The notes under the pieces: generated by a model
What the model saw: only the letters and a program-made list of their open reading frames with translations
Told to the model about the DNA's origin: nothing
Databases searched by the model: none
Translations under genes and position numbers: made by a program
In this document: one piece after another, positions 7,131 to 13,991 of the stretch
Numbering within the stretch: position 1 is the first letter of the stretch
Layout: each line of letters opens with the position of its first letter
Assembly: GCA_035266225.1 (NCBI GenBank)
Contig: DATFNV010000195.1
Location: forward strand, 1 to 15,250
DNA length: 15,250 nucleotides
Direction of reading: 5' to 3'
From: DATFNV01 sp035266225
GTDB lineage: Bacteria > Planctomycetota > Planctomycetia > Gemmatales > Gemmataceae

Positions 7131-8930
7131 CTACTGCGCGTTCGCCATCGCTTGCAACTGCACCACGCTGCGCGTCTGCTCCTTCTCCAGGTACTCGCGC
7201 CCCTTCTTGACGTTGACGTGGTCCCACGGCAGCAGTTCGCTCATCGGCCGGTTGCGCTGCGAGTACCACCCCACGTCGATGCCCAGATCGGCGAAGGTCT
7301 GCCACCACACCTCCGGCTTGAAGGACTCGCGCCAGCCGTCCATGCGGCAGCCGCGCCGCCACGCTTCCTCCAGCGCCGCGGCGACGCGCCGGTCGCCGCG
7401 CGTCAGGATGCCCTCCAGCAGGCTCAACTCGATGTCGTGCTGCTTGACCGTCACCGAACGGATGCGGCAACGATCCTTCATGTACCACCCCGCCCAGCGC
7501 AGGTACTCGCGCGTCTGCATGCCGTTCCACTGGTACGGGGTGTGCGGCTTCGGCACGAAGTTCGACACCGACGCCGTCACCTCTACGAAGCGGCCCCGCA
7601 CCTCCCGGCCGATCCGCGCGATCGTCTCGGCCATGTCCACGATCCCGTCGAGGTCGGCCTGCCGCTCGCCCGGCAGGCCGCACATGAAGTACAGCTTGAC
7701 GCGCTGCCAGCCCGCCTTGAACGCCTCGCGGCAGCCCTCGTAAAGGTCGTCATTCTTGATCTTCTTGCGGATCTGTTCGCGCATGTCGTCGCGCGCCACC
7801 TCGGGGGCCAGCGTCAGGCCGCTCTTGCGAATGCCCTGCATCAGCTTCGGCAGCGAGCGCAGCTGCTGGTTGATGCGCAGGCTCGGCAGCGAGATGTTCA
7901 CCCCCAGTGGCAGGAACACCTCGTGCATGCGATTGACCAGCTCCTCGAAGTAGGGATAATCGCTGGTGCTGAGGCTGAGCAGGCTGATCTCGTTGTAACC
8001 GGTGTTGCGGTAGGCCTCCAGCGCCGAGCGGACGATGGTTTCGACGGAGCGCACGCGCAGCGGCCGCTTGATGACGGTGGACTGGCAGAAGCGGCACTGC
8101 CAGGGGCAGCCGCGCATGATCTCGATGGCGATGCGGTCGTGCGTGCTTTCGACGAACGGCACGATGGGCCGGGCCGGCAGCGGGATGGCGTCGAAGTCCT
8201 GGTTGATGGTGCAGGCCAGGACCTGCTTCGGCACGTCGGAGCGGGTGCGGTTCATCGCGGCCAGGGTGCCGTCGGCGTGGTACTCCGGCTCGTAGAACCG
8301 CGGCGCGTAGGCCCAGTCGGTCCCGCCGACGAGCTCCGCGATCATGTCGGCGCGCGACCGGCCGCCGCGCTCCTTGAGGCTCATCCACTTCTCCATCAGC
8401 CACGGCAGGCTCTCCTCGCCGTCGCCGATGACGAAGACGTCGATGAACGGGGCCAGCACCTCCGGGTTCTGTGCCCCCGGCCCGCCGGCGATGACCAGCG
8501 GGTCGTCCAGGGTGCGGTCCCGGCCGTGCAGCGGGATGCCGCCCAGGTCGAGCATCGTCAGGAGGTTGGTGTAACAGACCTCGTACTGGAGACTGAAGCC
8601 GACCAGGTCGAAGTGCCGCAGCGGCGTGAAGGTTTCGAGGCTGTACAGCGGCAACCCGTTCTCGCGCAGCAGTTTCTCGAAGTCGAGCCACGGGGCGAAG
8701 GCGCGCTCACAGGCCCACTGCGGGTCGGCGTTCATGATGCTGTACAGCACCTGCAAGCCGTGATGGCTGGTGCCGAGGGCGTAGGTGTCGGGGAAGGCGA
8801 GGCAGAGCTTGCCGCGGACGGTGCGATGGTCCTTGACGACGCTGTTCAGCTCGCCGCCCATGTACTGGGCGGGGGTCTGAACGCGCGGCAGCAGTCGCAT
8901 GAGGGTGTCCTTGAGCGCCGTGTTGACCAT
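7131..8930 (-). CDS. B12-binding-type radical SAM protein (TIGR03960-like)
   Basis: This 599-residue protein has the layout of the TIGR03960 radical SAM family. The N-terminal part (about 1-200) is a cobalamin-binding-like Rossmann region with PDTYALGTSHHGLQVLYSI and GGPGAQNPEVLAPFIDVFVIGDGEESLP. The radical SAM core follows: RGCPWQCRFCQ puts the 4Fe-4S ligands at Cys275, Cys279 and Cys282, and further core segments include SLLSLSTSDYP, LTLAPEVARDDMRE and KLYFMCGLPGE. The C-terminal part, including the DVGWYSQRN and ELLPWDHVNVKKG stretches, is also typical of this group. The reaction is unknown. In many genomes the family is fused or adjacent to a DUF2344 protein (TIGR03936); none is seen here. 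ATG 8930 has GGAGG (8937-8941) six bases upstream. Long open frames on the opposite strand are GC-bias shadows. Confidence 0.93.
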   Translation of the reverse strand: MVNTALKDTLMRLLPRVQTPAQYMGGELNSVVKDHRTVRGKLCLAFPDTYALGTSHHGLQVLYSIMNADPQWACERAFAPWLDFEKLLRENGLPLYSLETFTPLRHFDLVGFSLQYEVCYTNLLTMLDLGGIPLHGRDRTLDDPLVIAGGPGAQNPEVLAPFIDVFVIGDGEESLPWLMEKWMSLKERGGRSRADMIAELVGGTDWAYAPRFYEPEYHADGTLAAMNRTRSDVPKQVLACTINQDFDAIPLPARPIVPFVESTHDRIAIEIMRGCPWQCRFCQSTVIKRPLRVRSVETIVRSALEAYRNTGYNEISLLSLSTSDYPYFEELVNRMHEVFLPLGVNISLPSLRINQQLRSLPKLMQGIRKSGLTLAPEVARDDMREQIRKKIKNDDLYEGCREAFKAGWQRVKLYFMCGLPGERQADLDGIVDMAETIARIGREVRGRFVEVTASVSNFVPKPHTPYQWNGMQTREYLRWAGWYMKDRCRIRSVTVKQHDIELSLLEGILTRGDRRVAAALEEAWRRGCRMDGWRESFKPEVWWQTFADLGIDVGWYSQRNRPMSELLPWDHVNVKKGREYLEKEQTRSVVQLQAMANAQ

Positions 8931-8995
8931 GACTTGCCTCCACAGTGAGCCGGGCGGGCGCGCCGTTACGCCGTCCTGGTATTATGCCAGATTCG

Positions 8996-9025
8996 TTGGG
9001 GATGGGTACGCGCAACGGTTATAAT
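8996..9025 (+). promoter_or_regulatory. Possible promoter for the aspartic protease gene
   Basis: TTGGGG (8996-9001) and a perfect TATAAT (9020-9025) are 18 bases apart. The -10 element lies 44 bases before ATG 9070 in the 139-base divergent intergenic region. The -35 match is partial. Confidence 0.5.
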
Positions 9026-9069
9026 GGGCGCATGGGACCAGCCGCCCACACCCTTACGGGAGGAATGAC

Positions 9070-9504
9070 ATGGAGACGACAACGATGGGGAAGGTACTCG
9101 TCACGGCGAAGATCGAGAACATGGACGATTTGGTTCGCGCCAGGGACGGGCACGTCAAGCCCGAAGAAGTCCGCAGCATCGAGGTGACGGATGCCCTGGT
9201 CGATACCGGGGCCACGATGCTCTCGCTGCCGCGGCGCCACGTCGCGCAACTTGGTCTGCAACGGTTACGCGCCCGGCAGGCGAGGACCACGGCGGGCCCA
9301 GTGACGCTCCAAGTGTATGGCACGGTCCGCCTTACCATTCAAGGCCGCGATTGCCCCGCCGATGTCCTGGAGGTGCCCGACGACTGTCCCGTACTGGTCG
9401 GGCAACTCGCACTGGAGGCGCTCGATTTCGTCGTCGATCCCGCCAAGCAGCGCCTGATCGGCAATCCGGAACACGGCGGCGAGCAAATGGTCGATCTGTA
9501 CTAA
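9070..9504 (+). CDS. Retropepsin-like aspartic protease
   Basis: This 144-residue protein carries the clan AA signature ALVDTGATMLSLP, with the catalytic Asp45 in the DTGA motif (45-48). Downstream segments (VYGTVRLTIQGRDCPADVLEV, then PVLVGQLALEALDFVVDP) match the flap and the hydrophobic-Gly strand of retropepsin-type folds. A single DTG motif in a chain this short implies a homodimer, as in retroviral proteases. No viral or transposon genes lie beside it; single-domain proteins of this type are common in planctomycetes and cyanobacteria, and their substrates are unknown. ATG 9070 follows GGGAGGA (9058-9064) at five bases. An in-frame ATG at 9085 is possible but worse placed. The gene diverges from the radical SAM gene. 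Confidence 0.85.
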   Translation: METTTMGKVLVTAKIENMDDLVRARDGHVKPEEVRSIEVTDALVDTGATMLSLPRRHVAQLGLQRLRARQARTTAGPVTLQVYGTVRLTIQGRDCPADVLEVPDDCPVLVGQLALEALDFVVDPAKQRLIGNPEHGGEQMVDLY

Positions 9505-9538
9505 ACACCGCAGACCGTCCACGGCGGCAACCCGGCTC

Positions 9539-9566
9539 TTGCTTCGCCGACCGCAGTCGGGATAAT
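9539..9566 (+). promoter_or_regulatory. Promoter of the truncated kinase gene
   Basis: TTGCTT (9539-9544) and GATAAT (9561-9566) are 16 bases apart, followed by GGGGGCCGG. The same hexamers, spacing and downstream sequence recur at 12830-12857 before the second kinase head. This conservation in a duplicate supports a real promoter. Confidence 0.5.
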
Positions 9567-9607
9567 GGGGGCCGGCTTTCTCCCCGCTCCCCTCCGAGGC
9601 GCCGCCG

Positions 9608-10430
9608 ATGACCGCTCCCCTCACCTGCCCGCACGGGCACCCCGTCCCCCTGGCCGAGGCCGCCACCCGGACGCACGCCGACGGCCTCGCCTGTCCCGTC
9701 TGCAGCGCCGCCGTCCGCCTCACGGACCCGGCGGGCAGCGGCAGCGAACGCGCGGCCACGCCTCCGGACTCCACCGAAGAGCCCACCCTCGCGCCGCCAT
9801 CGATGGAGCGCGCGGCGGTGCCGGGCTATGAGATTCTCGGCGAGTTGGGGCGCGGCGGCATGGGCGTCGTCTACAAGGCCCGGCAGGCGAAGCTCGGCCG
9901 CCTCGTCGCGCTGAAGATGATCCTGTCGGGGGGACACGCCGGCGAGGCGGACCTGTCCCGGTTCCGTACCGAGGCCGAGGCCATCGCTCGCTTGCAGCAC
10001 CCCCACATCGTGCAGATCCACGAAATCGGTGAGCACGGCGGCTTGCCGTACTTCTCGCTGGAGTTCTGCGCCGGCGGCTCGCTGGAGAAGAAGCTCGCCG
10101 GCACGCCGCTGCCGCCGAAGGAAGCGGCGGCGCTGGTCCAGACGCTGGCGCGGGCGATGCAGGCCGCCCACGAGAAGGGTGTCATACACCGCGACCTGAA
10201 GCCGGCCAACGTCCTGCTGGCCGAGGATGGGACGCCGAAGGTGACCGACTTCGGCCTGGCGAAGAAGCTGGGCGAGGCCGGCCAGACGGCGAGCGGGGCG
10301 GTGATGGGGACGCCGTCGTACATGGCGCCGGAGCAGGCCGGCGGCCGCTCGGAGCAGATGAGCCCGCTCGTCGATGTCTATGCGCTGGGGGCGATCCTCT
10401 ACGAGTGCCTGACGGGACGACCGCCGCCGT
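9608..10430 (+). pseudogene. Truncated Ser/Thr protein kinase (Hanks/PknB type)
   Basis: The head (residues 1-60) has a zinc-ribbon-like CPHGHP (Cys7) and CPVC (Cys29, Cys32), a common start for Gemmata-type kinases. The kinase domain begins near residue 73: GRGGMGVVYKA (81-91), ALK with Lys103, HRDLKPAN with Asp196, DFG at 214-216, GTPSYMAPEQ with APE at 240-242, and DVYALGAILYECLTGRPP ending at 273. Family resemblance then stops abruptly, about base 10427. The frame runs on to 10681 as Arg/Gly-rich sequence that overlaps the next real gene in another frame. The C-lobe helices after the APE region, the membrane helix and the sensor repeats usual for this family are missing. The ATP site and activation segment survive, so a partial protein could be made, but a gene broken by deletion or recombination is likelier. 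GAGG (9596-9599) precedes ATG 9608 by eight bases. Confidence 0.75.
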
Positions 10431-10508
10431 CAAGCCGTGACCGGCGCGGCATCGAAGGTGGCTGCTGTGTCGTGACAGGCCCGGAGGTACAATCAGGAGG
10501 AAACAACG

Positions 10509-10889
10509 ATGCCCCAGATTCCGACCGTCATCGGGCTGCTGGTTTGCGAAAAGGCCATCGTCGAGGAAGGGACGAAGAACGTCTCCCTGGTCAACTGCTT
10601 CACGCGCCTCAAGGTCGGTGGCTTCCCCTCGGCGCGAAGGCAATTTGCCGTTTATGCGGCGCTCACGGACGGAGTCGGTGACATCGCCCTGACCCTCGTG
10701 GTTCAGCGGCTCGACACGACCGGGGACGTCTTCCGTGAGTCGCGCACCCTCCGTTTCGCCGACCGGCTCCAGGAGGTGCGGTTCCTTTTCCGTGTCGCGA
10801 ACTGCTTGTTCCCCGTGGCCGGGCCGTACGACGTGATCCTGTTCGCGGACCAATCGGAACTGGCCCGCCATCGTATCCGCATTGGTTGA
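10509..10889 (+). CDS. Conserved hypothetical protein, possibly DUF6941-like
   Basis: This 126-residue protein begins MPQIPTVIGLLVCEKAIVEEGTKNVSLVNCFTRL and ends with FPVAGPYDVILFADQSELARHRIRIG, a pattern of short beta strands with no signal peptide or membrane helix. It resembles a small planctomycete family that I recall as DUF6941, but I could not verify the match. Function is unknown. The start is well supported by AGGAGG (10495-10500) eight bases before ATG 10509. A TACAAT at 10488-10493 could be a -10 element, but no good -35 is visible. It is the first gene of a tight three-gene operon with 10903-11094 and 11091-11369. Its leader begins just after the point where the kinase homology breaks off. 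Confidence 0.75.
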   Translation: MPQIPTVIGLLVCEKAIVEEGTKNVSLVNCFTRLKVGGFPSARRQFAVYAALTDGVGDIALTLVVQRLDTTGDVFRESRTLRFADRLQEVRFLFRVANCLFPVAGPYDVILFADQSELARHRIRIG

Positions 10890-10902
10890 AAGAAGGTGCC
10901 CC

Positions 10903-11094
10903 GTGACACTCCCAGCTCCCGTGCCTGCCGCTTCACCCGAGTGCGACAGTCTGACGGCCGACCTCGTCATCGCGGACGACCAGGGCGGGACGACCGTACT
11001 GCCCGCCGACCCGGAAGCCCTCGCTAGCTACCTCGCCGAGTGCCGTCGGCTCGAACGCCGTTCGTCCGACGCGCTGGAGGAGAAGAAGCCTTGA
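10903..11094 (+). CDS. Small hypothetical protein (operon gene 2)
   Basis: This 63-residue protein reads from GTG 10903, with AAGG six bases upstream, 13 bases after the previous stop codon. A TTG at 10882 in the same frame would overlap the previous gene and lacks a better site. The product has a short Pro/Ala-rich N-terminus, a middle strand region (ADLVIADDQGGTTVLPADPE) and a charged C-terminal helix (LAECRRLERRSSDALEEKK). It is not recognised. Its stop TGA shares bases with the TTG start of the next gene, so the two are probably translated as a coupled pair. Confidence 0.65.
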   Translation: MTLPAPVPAASPECDSLTADLVIADDQGGTTVLPADPEALASYLAECRRLERRSSDALEEKKP

Positions 11095-11369
11095 GCGAGC
11101 CGGAGACGAGCGGCCTGGATGCGTCACCGTCTGCGCTCATCACCGACAACGGTCGGCGCGTGCTGCTGCGGATTCAAGGGCGCTACTACGAGCTGACTCA
11201 GCAAGAACTGCGAGCCCTGCTCGGCCTCCCCGCAGGCCCGCCTGGTTTGGGCATCACCATCGACCGTGATCGCCTGCGCTTTGAATTCGCAGCAGACAGT
11301 CGCACCGTCGAGATGTCGGCCGGGCAATTGCGCCGCCGCCTCGCCAAGCAGGTGACGACCAGGACGTGA
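11091..11369 (+). CDS. Small hypothetical protein, TTG start coupled to the upstream gene (operon gene 3)
   Basis: The chosen start is TTG 11091, which overlaps the upstream stop codon as TTGA. It has a strong site GGAGGAG (11076-11082) eight bases before it, better than any start further upstream. The 92-residue product contains RVLLRIQGRYYELTQQELRALLG, then PPGLGITIDRDRLRFEFA, and ends in a basic helix (GQLRRRLAKQ). The alternation of strands and one or two helices suggests a small soluble domain. The family is not recognised and no catalytic motif is visible. It closes the three-gene plus-strand operon and converges on the minus-strand gene ending at 11449. Confidence 0.65.
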   Translation: MSEPETSGLDASPSALITDNGRRVLLRIQGRYYELTQQELRALLGLPAGPPGLGITIDRDRLRFEFAADSRTVEMSAGQLRRRLAKQVTTRT

Positions 11370-11389
11370 GCGCATGACAAAACCCGGCG

Positions 11390-11414
11390 TGTCAGCAAAA
11401 TTGCCCCGCTGACA
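11390..11414. terminator. Possible hairpin terminator between convergent genes
   Basis: TGTCAGC (11390-11396) pairs with GCTGACA (11408-11414) around an 11-base loop. It lies in the 79-base gap between two convergent stop codons. No T-run follows, so terminator function is a guess from position. Confidence 0.35.
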
Positions 11415-11448
11415 GGCCTGGCCTGGTGACCGCATCTGTGTGCAGCAA

Positions 11449-11820
11449 TCAGGAAGCGTTCTGCTTGCCGCGTCTCGCAGGACCACCAGTTCCCCGCTCG
11501 CGCTTGCCGGCTGGAGTACCGTTGACAGGCACATCGGCCTGCCGGGCCGAGAGGTCTTCCAGCACCTCCCACGCCTTGCGCCGCTGCGCGACCGCGACTT
11601 CCCGCAGAACCTCGCCGATACGCAGGGCGTAATCGACGAAACCCTTGTCCCGCGGGACGATGATCTCTGCCTGCGGGTCCGAGGGAAGATGATAGATCCC
11701 GGCCTCCGCGGACGAGACTTTGGGATCCACCTCCCAGCCGTGGGCCAGCAGATACGCTTCGACGGTCGCCGGGTCCAGGGCCAGGACCCGCTCTCTCGGC
11801 AACTGAAGAGCGGAACTCAT
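11449..11820 (-). CDS. Hypothetical protein, no recognised function
   Basis: This 123-residue protein starts at ATG 11820 behind a strong AGGAGGT (11825-11831). The first two thirds look folded: LDPATVEAYLLAHGWEVDP, then IYHLPSDPQAEIIVPRDKGFVDYALRIGEVLREVAVAQRRKAWEVLEDL. Residues after about 95 are Gly/Arg/Lys-rich and probably disordered (GKRERGTGGPARRGKQ). Similar short proteins with the VEAYLLSHGW and DYALRI patterns occur in other planctomycetes, from memory, without a known function. It lies 154 bases downstream of the next minus-strand gene, so it may have its own promoter; none is clear. The 11821-11974 gap holds no other gene. Confidence 0.65.
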   Translation of the reverse strand: MSSALQLPRERVLALDPATVEAYLLAHGWEVDPKVSSAEAGIYHLPSDPQAEIIVPRDKGFVDYALRIGEVLREVAVAQRRKAWEVLEDLSARQADVPVNGTPAGKRERGTGGPARRGKQNAS

Positions 11821-11974
11821 TGCAACCTCCTCACTCCTCGCGACTCCTGCTCCATGAGCCGGCGAAGCGCGCCACCGATAGAAGATTCGTTCGGGGCAAT
11901 TCTACGGGGACCTTGCTCCTTTGGGGCGCGTCCCCCATCCCCGCGAGTGACAGGTAGTACGCGGCGCATCGAGC

Positions 11975-12406
11975 TCAGCCGGGAAGTCTCCGGCCCAGGA
12001 TGACGACTACCTCTCCGTAGTCTCCCCCTCCGACCGCTTCCGCCGTCGCATGCTCGATGTCCACGCTTGGGCCGAGTTTGCTCGTCCACCAGCCGCCCGG
12101 CAGTTCTCGGGCAACGTGCAAGGGGACGCCGGCCTGCGCGTACAGGGCGATCCGCTCGATGTCCGGGTCGGGATCGTGCCCGGCGACAGGGCCATAGCCG
12201 AGCGTGGCGAATGCGGCAACGAAAGCCTCAATCGTCTCCTCCCGCGGGACCCCCGGCGGCCAGTAGCGACCCGGCAGCGGCCACCACCAAACGTCGGTGA
12301 CGCCGAGCGCCCAGGCGACGCAGTTGTGTTCCCACGTCGCGGGGCTGCTGATGCGGTAGTTATCGGCAGTCAGTCGGGGCAACGCGGCCCGCGCCGCTTC
12401 GTGCAA
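11975..12406 (-). CDS. Hypothetical protein with NCVAWALG and YWPPGVP motifs
   Basis: This frame of 143 residues starts at TTG 12406; a CTG at 12415 is closer to the GGGGTGAG stretch and is also possible, so the start is uncertain. Conserved-looking features are TWEHNCVAWALGVTDVWWWP near residues 24-43, YWPPGVPREETIEAFVAAFATLGY in the middle, and HVARELPGGWWTSKLGPSVDIEHATAE near the C-terminus. The Asn-Cys-x-Ala-Trp core with later His residues recalls a family of small proteins annotated as uncharacterised (possibly DUF7689). A Cys/His catalytic pair is conceivable but not shown. It begins 21 bases after the stop of the upstream minus-strand gene, so the two likely share a transcript. Confidence 0.65.
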   Translation of the reverse strand: MHEAARAALPRLTADNYRISSPATWEHNCVAWALGVTDVWWWPLPGRYWPPGVPREETIEAFVAAFATLGYGPVAGHDPDPDIERIALYAQAGVPLHVARELPGGWWTSKLGPSVDIEHATAEAVGGGDYGEVVVILGRRLPG

Positions 12407-12427
12407 GGGAGGCAGCGTCTCACCCCG

Positions 12428-12748
12428 TCAGATCAGTCGGCGGGTGCGCCCCCACGCCAGCCAGGCCGCGGCCATCACCCGAACGTGGCCCCAGTCGGCA
12501 GGAGGCACCGGGTCTTCCCCGGTAATGGCCTTCAGGGCCTCGAACCAGTGGGCCGGCTCGCGCTCCAGCTCCCGCAGCAGCAGAGGCACGGCCGGGGGGC
12601 CAAGGGCGATGACCGCCTGATACGCGGGGTGGGCCACCATCGCCGAACTGGACGAGGTCAAGGCGACGGCGGCCTTCCATTCCGCGGCGAGTGCCTCGAA
12701 GCGGGCCGCCAGGGTGGGAGATGCGGTCATCGAAGCAGGGGCAGTCAA
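12428..12748 (-). CDS. Hypothetical protein with HPAYQ...PLLLRELER motif
   Basis: The start chosen is TTG 12748, which has AGGAGG (12756-12761) exactly seven bases upstream; ATG 12730 in the same frame lacks a good site, and a longer reading to 12844 has no support. The product is 106 residues. The core SSSSAMVAHPAYQAVIALGP, PLLLRELEREPAHWFEALKAITGEDPVPP and MAAAWLAWGR is mainly helical and matches a short protein type common in planctomycetes and cyanobacteria. Its function is unknown to me. It leads a minus-strand pair with the 11975-12406 gene and is transcribed away from the second kinase head. Confidence 0.7.
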   Translation of the reverse strand: MTAPASMTASPTLAARFEALAAEWKAAVALTSSSSAMVAHPAYQAVIALGPPAVPLLLRELEREPAHWFEALKAITGEDPVPPADWGHVRVMAAAWLAWGRTRRLI

Positions 12749-12829
12749 GGTCCATCCTCCTCTCGGGAGCGACCCGGTTACTTTACTGGAGGAGAGGCTC
12801 GCAACACAACACGCGACTTGTCCTGGTAC

Positions 12830-12857
12830 TTGCTTTGACGACATGAGGCGTCATAAT
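12830..12857 (+). promoter_or_regulatory. Promoter of the second kinase head
   Basis: TTGCTT (12830-12835) and CATAAT (12852-12857) are 16 bases apart and are followed by GGGGGCCGGG. This repeats the arrangement at 9539-9566. Confidence 0.45.
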
Positions 12858-12901
12858 GGGGGCCGGGTTTCTCCCCACTCCCTTCCGAGGCGCCGCCGCC
12901 G

Positions 12902-13102
12902 ATGACCGCCCCCATCACCTGCCCGCACGGCCACCCCGTCCCCCTGGCCGAGGCCGCCACTCGGACACAGGCCGAGGGCCTCGCCTGTCCCGTGTGCGGG
13001 GCGGCCGTCCGTCTCCCCGACCCGGCGGGCAAAGGCAGCGAGAGCGCGACCCTGCCGCCGGTGTCCGCCGAAACCCCGGCCATCCTCATCGACTTCGCTT
13101 GA
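12902..13102 (+). pseudogene. Head fragment of a Ser/Thr kinase gene
   Basis: This 66-codon frame matches the head of the kinase at 9608: 41 of the first 48 residues are identical, including CPHGHP and CPVC. The leader and promoter are also shared. After about residue 58 the two diverge, and the frame ends at TGA 13102 with no kinase domain. It is either a leftover of a deleted kinase gene or a small free-standing zinc-ribbon-like protein. A fragment is more likely, because the same head is the N-terminal segment of a larger protein elsewhere in the window. Confidence 0.65.
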
Positions 13103-13126
13103 GGGCAGTGCGGCGCGGGGTATAAT
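13099..13126 (+). promoter_or_regulatory. Promoter for the DUF4058 gene
   Basis: TTGAGG (13099-13104) and a perfect TATAAT (13121-13126) are 16 bases apart, 46 bases before ATG 13173. The -35 element overlaps the stop codon of the kinase fragment. Confidence 0.55.
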
Positions 13127-13172
13127 GCGATGGGCGCTTGCCGCCGCCGCTGACCACGACGCAGGAGTACCC

Positions 13173-13934
13173 ATGCCCTCCCCTTTCCCCGGCATGAATC
13201 CGTTCCTGGAGCAGAACGACTGCTGAGAGGACTTCCACGACCATTTCATCATTCACGCGCAGGAGACGCTCAATCCCCTGGTGGGGCCGAATTACATCGT
13301 CAAGGTCGAAGTGCGCCTGATCCTTCACGAACTGTCGGCCGACGAACGCCGCTTCTTCGGCCGCGCCGACGTTGGCATCACCGGGCCAGCTCCGCAGGCA
13401 GCCGCCGGGACTGCGACAGAAAGGGTCGCGGCTCCGGTACGACTCACGCTTCCCGCCGTGGACGCCGAGCGCATGGCGAGCCTGGAGATTCGCGACCGGC
13501 GCAACCGCCGCGTCGTTACCGTTCTCGAACTGCTCAGCCCCTCCAACAAGACGCCCGGGCCGGATCCCGACGAGTACCTCGCGAAGCGCGTCCGTCTCCT
13601 GCACCAGCAGACACATTTTGTGGAGATTGACCTGCGCCGCGGCGGCGAGCGGCCTCAGCACCCCCCGCTACCGGACTGCGATTACTATGCCCTGGTCTGC
13701 CGATGGCACGACCGGCCGACCATCGGCTTCTGGCCCATCGCCTTGCGCGACCCGCTGCCGGTGATCCCAATTCCTCTGACGCCGCCCGACCCCGACGTAA
13801 CGCTCGACCTGCAGGCGCTGCTGCACCGCGTCTACGACGGCGCCGGCTACGCCAAGTACATCTACGGCGAAACGCCCGACCCGCCGCTGCCGGCCGAAAA
13901 CCTGGCCTGGGCGCACCAGCACGTTCCGCAGTAG
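13173..13934 (+). pseudogene. DUF4058-family gene with in-frame UGA at codon 18
   Basis: ATG 13173 has AGGAG (13163-13167) five bases upstream and opens with MPSPFPGMNPFLEQNDC, the hallmark start of DUF4058 proteins. Codon 18 (13224-13226) is TGA. The same frame then continues cleanly from EDFHDHFIIHAQETLNPLVGP to TAG at 13934, with family segments LEIRDRRNRR, ELLSPSNKTPGPDPDEYLAKR, VEIDLRRGG, CDYYALVCRW and AGYAKYIYGETPDPPLP. Relatives have Trp at codon 18, so a single TGG to TGA change explains the stop. The gene otherwise looks undamaged, which suggests a recent nonsense mutation, a sequencing error, or readthrough. A restart at GTG 13281 would give 217 residues but lose the conserved N-terminus. 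The family is abundant in planctomycetes and cyanobacteria; its function is unknown. Confidence 0.75.
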
Positions 13935-13943
13935 TGCGGTTTC

Positions 13944-13951
13944 CGTTTAGC
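13944..13951. repeat. CGTTTAGC gene-end motif
   Basis: CGTTTAGC occurs 10 bases after the DUF4058 stop codon and is followed by TAGCGGCCGG. It matches the ends of the repeats at 1911 and 6455 but has no clear partner arm here, so it may be a degraded copy. Confidence 0.5.
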
Positions 13952-13991
13952 TAGCGGCCGGTCTTTGTCTCCCCTCTGGCGTGGCCGCTGC

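Noticed and set aside
6561..8948. Plus-strand open frame of about 795 codons opposite the radical SAM and Uma2 genes
   Set aside because: It spans two well-supported genes on the other strand, is rich in His/Arg/Val/Gln, and has no domain motifs.
9070..9504. Retroelement origin for the retropepsin-like gene
   Set aside because: No reverse transcriptase, integrase or long terminal repeats are nearby; free-standing proteins of this type are common in planctomycetes.
1497..13226. Reassignment of UGA to an amino acid throughout the genome
   Set aside because: Other genes in the window end normally with UGA (the ATPase at 4663, the M32 gene at 6448), so UGA acts as a stop codon here.
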